Origin: Lachnospiraceae bacterium
Lineage (GTDB): Bacteria > Bacillota > Clostridia > Lachnospirales > Lachnospiraceae
Reading direction: 5' to 3'
DNA length: 11,113 bases
Assembly (NCBI GenBank): GCA_017613225.1
Contig: JAGAEH010000013.1
Coordinates: forward strand, 1-11,113
The position numbers were made by a program, and so were the translations under genes. The notes beneath the pieces are model-generated. The model made no database searches. It was not told where the DNA came from and saw only the letters and a program-made list of their open reading frames with translations. Positions 7,218-11,113 of this stretch are shown here, in pieces (the stretch's first letter is position 1; every line of letters begins with the position of its first letter).

Positions 7218-7794
7218 AGGCATCCTGTTCGCCGCCGGCGATCCGGTGGAGATCGAGGCCCTGGCATCGGTGCTGGAGATCTCTTTTGAAGAGGCGGAGG
7301 CGGCCCTGCTGTCCCTGCAGGAGGAATACGCGGAAAACGGCAGAGGCGTCCGCCTGCTGCGGCTGGAGGATTCCTTCCAGATGACCACGGATCCGGAGGT
7401 GTTCCCGGCCCTGATCAAGCTGGTGTCCAGGCCCCGGCGCTACCGCCTGACGGACGTGCTGCTGGAGACGCTGTCCATCATCGCCTACAAGCAGCCCATC
7501 ACCCGGGCGGAGATCGAGCGGATCCGGGGCGTCAGTTCCGCCCACGCGGTGGAAAGGCTCACGGAGTACGGCCTGATCGAAGAGGCCGGCAGGCTCCAGA
7601 CCCCCGGCCGCCCCATGACCTACAAGACTACGGACGAGTTCCTGCGTCATTTTCCCATTGAATCCCTGGAGAATCTGCCGGACATCGATCTGGCGGAGGA
7701 GGAGCAGATCCGCCGGAACGTGCAGGACGAAGTGGGCGTGTACACGGAGGAGGCGGAGCGGGAAGCCTTAAAGCCCGGAGCGGAAGAAGCCTGA
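7189..7794 (+). CDS. scpB: Segregation and condensation protein B
   Basis: ScpB is the winged-helix partner of ScpA; a ScpB dimer binds the middle of ScpA in the SMC-ScpAB condensin complex. Numbered from the second ATG, this is a 201-residue protein. Two winged-helix domains are expected. The diagnostic stretches are all present: IEGILFAAGDPV at the start, ETLSIIAYKQPITRAEIE, then IRGVSS, the LIEEAGR turn, PGRPMTYKTT and the FLRHFPIESLENLP stretch. The C-terminal 30 residues are acidic and less conserved. Two in-frame ATGs exist. AGAGGTG at 7175-7181 leaves only one base before the ATG at 7183 but seven before the ATG at 7189, so I chose 7189. The gene overlaps scpA by 29 bases, implying coupled translation and matched amounts. 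Confidence 0.96.
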   Translation: MTEKIKSTIEGILFAAGDPVEIEALASVLEISFEEAEAALLSLQEEYAENGRGVRLLRLEDSFQMTTDPEVFPALIKLVSRPRRYRLTDVLLETLSIIAYKQPITRAEIERIRGVSSAHAVERLTEYGLIEEAGRLQTPGRPMTYKTTDEFLRHFPIESLENLPDIDLAEEEQIRRNVQDEVGVYTEEAEREALKPGAEEA

Positions 7795-7819
7795 GGGAAC
7801 ACTGACAGAAAGATAGGGC

Positions 7820-9058
7820 ATGCGTTCTTTTTTCAGTAAACATTATCACTGGGTCATCGTCGCCGTCTGCTGCGGGTTCTCCGGAGTGGCGGCGGGACTG
7901 GCCGTCAACTGCATGGGCGTCTTTTATCTGCCGGTCTCGAAAGAGCTGGGGGTGGGCGTCGGTGACATCTCCTTTTACCTGACCATCATGAATATCGTGC
8001 AGGGACTTCTCTCCGCCGTTGTGGTGCGGGTGATGAAGCGCGTTCCGCTGCGTCTGATGCTGGCCATAGCGGCTGCCGTCGGCACCGGCTGCTACCTGCT
8101 GATGTCCCTGGGGACCAGTGTCTGGCACTTCTATCTGGTGGCAGTCCTTTTAGGCGCGGCCAATGCCTTCACCGGCATGATCGTGGGCAACGTGGTGATC
8201 GCCAACTGGTTCGACAAAAAGATGGGCACCGCCACGGCGATCTTCATGGCCCTGGCAGGCGTCATCGGCGCCGTGCTGAGCCCCGTCTTCGCGGCGCTGA
8301 TCGAGAGCATCGGCTGGCGCAGCGTCTACCGCATCGCTGCAGCCATCGAAGTGATCCTGCTGCTGCCCGCCATCCTCCTGGTGCGCCTGACGCCGGGGGA
8401 ACTGGGCATGAAAAAGTACGGCGAAGGGGAAGCGCCGGGACCGGAAAAGAAGATACGGATCATCGCGCTGCCGGAGGAGAGAAAATTCGGGTTAAGATCC
8501 CTGGGCACGGTGATGCTGTATCTGATCGCCTGCCTGGTGTCCTTCGCGGCCACCATCTCGCAGCACCTCTCCAGCTACGCTTCCAGCATCGGCAAAAGCC
8601 CGGCCTTTGGGGCGGCGCTGATCTCCGCCAGCATGATCGGCAACATCGTGACAAAGCTGGCGGCGGGAGTGATCGGCGACCGCCTGGGTTCGGTCAGGGC
8701 CACGGTGATCCTGCTGCTGACGGCCGGATCCGGATGCCTGGTGCTGGGGCTGATGTCCGGTTCGGCTGACATCGTGCTGTACACGGCGGCCTTTGCCACC
8801 GGCGGTTTCTACGCGGTGACCGGCGTGTCCAACCTGAGCATGGTGAAGGAGCGTTTCCGGGCGGCGGAGTTCGCCAGGATCGTGGCCTACATGAACATCG
8901 CGCGGATGGTCCCGCAGGCGGTGTCCCATTCCGCCATCGGCTATTCCTTTGACATTTTCGGCAGCTACAGGCCCGCCATGCTGCTGTGTGTGGGCATCGC
9001 CGCGGCAGGGATCGCGGCCTCCCTGCTGATCGCCAGGCTGAAGGCGGGGGACAAATAA
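7820..9058 (+). CDS. Major facilitator superfamily permease
   Basis: This is a 412-residue integral membrane transporter, consistent with the 12 membrane helices of the MFS. Hydrophobic segments lie near residues 10-33, 51-70, 78-96, 102-127, 138-160 and 168-188. A polar central loop (190-228) containing TPGELGMKKYGEGE follows, and then a second hydrophobic half runs from 229 to 405. The NWFDKKMGTATAIFMALAG stretch after helix 4 and the RLTPGELGM loop resemble the oxalate/formate antiporter and monocarboxylate porter branch, so an organic acid is one possible substrate. That is inference only. The start begins 25 bases after scpB with a poor ribosome binding site (ATAGGG almost touching the ATG), suggesting low expression or dependence on upstream translation. 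No link to chromosome condensation is apparent. No clear terminator follows the stop codon. Confidence 0.87.
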   Translation: MRSFFSKHYHWVIVAVCCGFSGVAAGLAVNCMGVFYLPVSKELGVGVGDISFYLTIMNIVQGLLSAVVVRVMKRVPLRLMLAIAAAVGTGCYLLMSLGTSVWHFYLVAVLLGAANAFTGMIVGNVVIANWFDKKMGTATAIFMALAGVIGAVLSPVFAALIESIGWRSVYRIAAAIEVILLLPAILLVRLTPGELGMKKYGEGEAPGPEKKIRIIALPEERKFGLRSLGTVMLYLIACLVSFAATISQHLSSYASSIGKSPAFGAALISASMIGNIVTKLAAGVIGDRLGSVRATVILLLTAGSGCLVLGLMSGSADIVLYTAAFATGGFYAVTGVSNLSMVKERFRAAEFARIVAYMNIARMVPQAVSHSAIGYSFDIFGSYRPAMLLCVGIAAAGIAASLLIARLKAGDK

Positions 9059-9063
9059 AGGAT

Positions 9064-9092
9064 TTGCACAGACTGCGGTCTGATGCTAATAT
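9064..9092 (+). promoter_or_regulatory. Promoter with spacer dyad upstream of the peptidase gene
   Basis: TTGCAC (9064-9069) is followed after 17 bp by TAATAT (9087-9092). The -10 box is preceded by TG at 9084-9085, making an extended -10. A perfect 5-bp dyad, CAGAC at 9069-9073 and GTCTG at 9078-9082, fills the spacer and could be an operator. Transcription would start near 9099, leaving a leader of about 55 bases. Confidence 0.6.
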
Positions 9093-9153
9093 AAAATGGA
9101 TCGTACCGGTTCAGGCCTTTCGGGCCATCAAAACAGAGGAGGAAGTATCGGTC

Positions 9154-10368
9154 ATGACGGTAAAAGAGAGATTTTTGAAGTATGTGAAGATCGCCACCCC
9201 CAGCGCCATGGGCGTGGATCATCAGCCTTCCACGGAGTGCCAGTTCGACCTGGCCAGAGTCCTGAAGGACGAGATGATCGGAATGGGCGTCAGCGGCGTG
9301 GAACTGCAGGACGACTGCTATGTGACGGGCTTTGTCCCCGCCACGCCCGGATATGAAGACAAGCCGGCTGTGGGCTTCATTTCCCACATCGATACGGTCT
9401 CCGATTTTAACGGCTACGGCGTGAACCCCCAGGTCTATCCCGATTACGACGGTTCCGCCATCACCCTGTGCCCCGGCCGCGTGCTGGATCCGGCGGATTT
9501 CCCCCACCTTGCGGAACTGAAGGGCATGGAGCTCATCACCACCGACGGCACCACCATCCTGGGCGCGGACGACAAGGCGGGCATCGCCGAGATCCTGACC
9601 ATGGTGGAATATGTGATGGCCAACGATATCCCCCACGGGAAGATCTGCATGGCCTTCACCCCCGACGAGGAAGTGGACGGCGGCGCTGCCGGCCTGGACA
9701 TTGAAAAGTTCGGCGCGGACTTCGCCTACACCGTGGACGGCGGCGCCAACAATACCGTGGCCTACGAGTGCTTCAACGCTCTGACCGCTTTCGTGGAGGT
9801 CACAGGCTATTCCATCCATCCAGGTTCTTCCAAGAACAAGATGAAGAATGCCAGCCTCATCGCCATGGAGTTCAACGGCCTGCTGCCCGGCACCCAGATC
9901 CCGGCCCACACCGACGGCAGGGAGGGCTTCTTCCACCTGACCAACATGGAGGGCGACGTGGAGCACGCGAAGCTGACCTACATCATCCGCGACCACAACA
10001 GGGAGACCTTCCGCGTCCGGGAGGAGACCCTGCGCCACATCGAGAAGATCCTGAACGAGAAGTACGGCGAAGGCGCCGTGAAGCTCACCATCGAATATCA
10101 CTATAAGAACATGGGCGACCTGATCAAGGAGCATCCGGAGATCGTGGACTATGTGAAGCGGGCCATCAAGGCCTGCGGCATGGAACCCGAAGAACGGGTG
10201 GCCCGGGGCGGCACCGACGGCGCCAGGCTCACCTACCGGGGCCTGCTCTGCCCGGACGTGGGCACCGGCGGTTACGCGGCCCACGGCCCCTTCGAGCACA
10301 TCACCGTGGAGCACATGGAAAAGCAGGTGCAGGTGCTGACGGAGATCGTCAGAGAGATCGCGAAGTAA
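9154..10368 (+). CDS. pepT: Peptidase T-like tripeptide aminopeptidase (M20B)
   Basis: The protein is a dizinc exopeptidase of the M20 family that removes the N-terminal residue from tripeptides in the cytoplasm. At 404 residues it matches the usual peptidase T length. Metal and catalytic motifs are all visible: His78 and Asp80 in GFISHIDTV, the LGADDKAG box (Asp139/Asp140), the TPDEEVDGG pair Glu172-Glu173, Asp195 in YTVDGG, His222 in SIHPGSSKNKM, and the C-terminal RGGTDGARLT with His377 in TGGYAAHGPFEH. The last two stretches set peptidase T apart from other M20 enzymes. The frame is open upstream into the MFS gene from 8986, but that extension lacks homology-like features. AGGAGG at 9137-9142 supports ATG 9154, though the 11-base gap is slightly long. 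The gene has its own promoter candidate. Confidence 0.93.
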   Translation: MTVKERFLKYVKIATPSAMGVDHQPSTECQFDLARVLKDEMIGMGVSGVELQDDCYVTGFVPATPGYEDKPAVGFISHIDTVSDFNGYGVNPQVYPDYDGSAITLCPGRVLDPADFPHLAELKGMELITTDGTTILGADDKAGIAEILTMVEYVMANDIPHGKICMAFTPDEEVDGGAAGLDIEKFGADFAYTVDGGANNTVAYECFNALTAFVEVTGYSIHPGSSKNKMKNASLIAMEFNGLLPGTQIPAHTDGREGFFHLTNMEGDVEHAKLTYIIRDHNRETFRVREETLRHIEKILNEKYGEGAVKLTIEYHYKNMGDLIKEHPEIVDYVKRAIKACGMEPEERVARGGTDGARLTYRGLLCPDVGTGGYAAHGPFEHITVEHMEKQVQVLTEIVREIAK

Positions 10369-10407
10369 ATAATTGTCGGAACAGACGAAGAGATAAGGAG
10401 ACGTACT

Positions 10408-11113
10408 ATGGCAAGATTCAACAATGAACCGGAACGCCCGCGCCCCAGCATCGCGAAGTTCGCGTCATGGGTCAACCCCGTCAGCGGCGAAGAGGCGGAG
10501 GACGTAAAGGTCCGCAAAGCCACCGCAGCCGACGCGGAAGCGATCTGCGGTTTTCTGAAGGAGATGAGAGATGAGCAGGCCAGGAAGCGCCCGGACATCG
10601 TGAACCGGGAGGAAGACATCCTGAGCCTGGAGGAAGTAAAGGACGCCATCGAAGACGGGACCAAACTGGTATTCGTGGCGGAAAACAAAGACGGCAAGGT
10701 GCTGGGCCAGATTCTCTGCGAGCTGGAGGGTACGGAGGAGACCGCAGGCGCAGTTTCCGAGCTGCTTCTCGGTGAAGTAGGCGCGGCAGCGCCCGTTGCG
10801 GAAGCGGTGGAAGAGGCCGCCGAGGCTGTGGCGGAGGCTGCGGAGCCCGTTGTTGATGCAGTGGAAGAAGTCGTAGAGTCCGCGGCAGAGGCTGCGGAGC
10901 CCGTTGTTGAGGCAGTGGAAGAGGCTGCAGAGGCTGTAGCAGAGGCTGCGGCGCCCGTTGTTGGGGCAGTGGAAGAAGTCGTAGAGTCCGCGGCGGAGGC
11001 TGCGGAGCCTATTCCCGCGGCCCCGGATCCCCTGCCCGACGAGCCTGAAGAGGCGGCGCTGGCGAAACCGGCCTTTACCGCCAAGAAGCTGATCATTGCC
11101 AACATCTTCGTGA
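10408..11113 (+). CDS. GNAT-like acetyltransferase with internal Ala/Glu/Val repeats (C terminus beyond window)
   Basis: The frame is open from ATG 10408 (AAGGAG at 10395-10400) to the window edge, giving 235 codons without a stop. Residues 33-104 fit the first half of a GNAT fold: VKVRKATAADAEAICGFL as strand 1 and helix 1, then LVFVAENKDGKVLGQILCE as strands 2 and 3. An insert of about 120 residues follows, holding four 18-residue Ala/Glu/Val repeats (126-197) and a Pro/Asp/Glu-rich stretch (198-216). The visible end AKKLIIANIFV resembles GNAT strand 4, which normally leads directly to the acetyl-CoA-binding RGxGxG/A loop, but that loop lies outside the window. The family call therefore rests on the N-terminal half and this strand. 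There is no signal peptide. The gene starts 39 bases after the peptidase and may share its transcript. Substrate unknown. Confidence 0.72.
   Translation, partial: MARFNNEPERPRPSIAKFASWVNPVSGEEAEDVKVRKATAADAEAICGFLKEMRDEQARKRPDIVNREEDILSLEEVKDAIEDGTKLVFVAENKDGKVLGQILCELEGTEETAGAVSELLLGEVGAAAPVAEAVEEAAEAVAEAAEPVVDAVEEVVESAAEAAEPVVEAVEEAAEAVAEAAAPVVGAVEEVVESAAEAAEPIPAAPDPLPDEPEEAALAKPAFTAKKLIIANIFV
10783..10998 (+). repeat. Four in-frame 54-bp repeats arranged as a 108-bp dimer
   Basis: The units are 10783-10836, 10837-10890, 10891-10944 and 10945-10998; a fifth begins at 10999 and degenerates after 10-12 bases. Each encodes 18 residues of the pattern AAxPVVxAVEE followed by seven variable residues. 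Units 1 and 3 end AAEAVAE, while 2 and 4 end VVESAAE, so the true period is two units. Units 2 and 4 differ at four of 54 bases by direct comparison. Unit 1 is the most diverged. Confidence 0.9.

Noticed and set aside
9114..9126. Small GGCC/GGCC hairpin in the leader of the peptidase gene
   Set aside because: A 4-bp stem of a self-complementary tetramer is expected often by chance in GC-rich DNA.
8986..9153. N-terminal extension of the peptidase frame into the MFS gene
   Set aside because: The extra 56 residues overlap the conserved end of the permease and cross the promoter. ATG 9154 has a ribosome binding site and gives the normal family length.
10272..11105. Minus-strand Ser/Thr/Ala-rich repeat protein opposite the GNAT-like gene
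   Set aside because: It looks like a surface repeat protein, but it is the antisense reading of the Ala/Glu repeats. The + strand has a good ribosome binding site, GNAT-like flanks and conserved repeat units.

Overview
The window looks like a chromosomal segment of a GC-rich member of the Clostridia (Bacillota), probably related to Lachnospiraceae. I base this on the gene content (membrane-anchored ribonuclease Y, ScpA/ScpB, a membrane-tethered HtrA with a PDZ domain), strong AGGAGG-type ribosome binding sites, and sigma-A-like promoters in short AT-rich gaps between GC-rich genes. The placement is inferred from gene families, not from a search. All confident genes lie on the + strand.

Layout. 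Bases 1-75 hold what may be the last 24 codons of an upstream gene. Bases 76-365 carry no convincing gene, but contain a long imperfect inverted repeat (108-243) whose right arm is followed by a second, diverged 44-bp tandem copy (200-243 and 244-287). Next come a YtcJ-type metal-dependent amidohydrolase (366-1988), a well-formed promoter (2035-2063), ribonuclease Y (2119-3663) and a 16-bp-stem UUCG terminator (3667-3702). These make rny an apparently self-contained transcription unit. A Deg/HtrA serine protease follows (3839-5539), with an unusual Tyr/Gly-rich cytoplasmic head and a Gln-rich tail. A compact cluster comes next: a calcineurin-like metallophosphoesterase (5618-6460) overlaps scpA (6444-7217), which overlaps scpB (7189-7794), and an MFS permease starts 25 bases later (7820-9058). 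A promoter with a dyad in its spacer (9064-9092) precedes a peptidase T-like M20 tripeptidase (9154-10368). The window ends inside a GNAT-like protein (10408-11113, truncated by the window edge).

How the genes relate. Ribonuclease Y handles mRNA turnover at the membrane, HtrA handles extracytoplasmic protein quality control, and ScpAB are the kleisin and winged-helix subunits that act with SMC in chromosome condensation. The MFS permease and the peptidase T-like enzyme suggest nutrient uptake and peptide use, with no visible joint pathway. Overall this is a housekeeping neighbourhood, not an obvious mobile island or defence system.

The features most worth a second look are three. The GNAT-like protein has four 18-residue Ala/Glu/Val repeats, arranged as a 108-bp dimeric repeat, apparently inserted between beta strands 3 and 4 of the fold. 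The first gap holds the structured repeat element. The peptidase gene has a palindrome inside its promoter.
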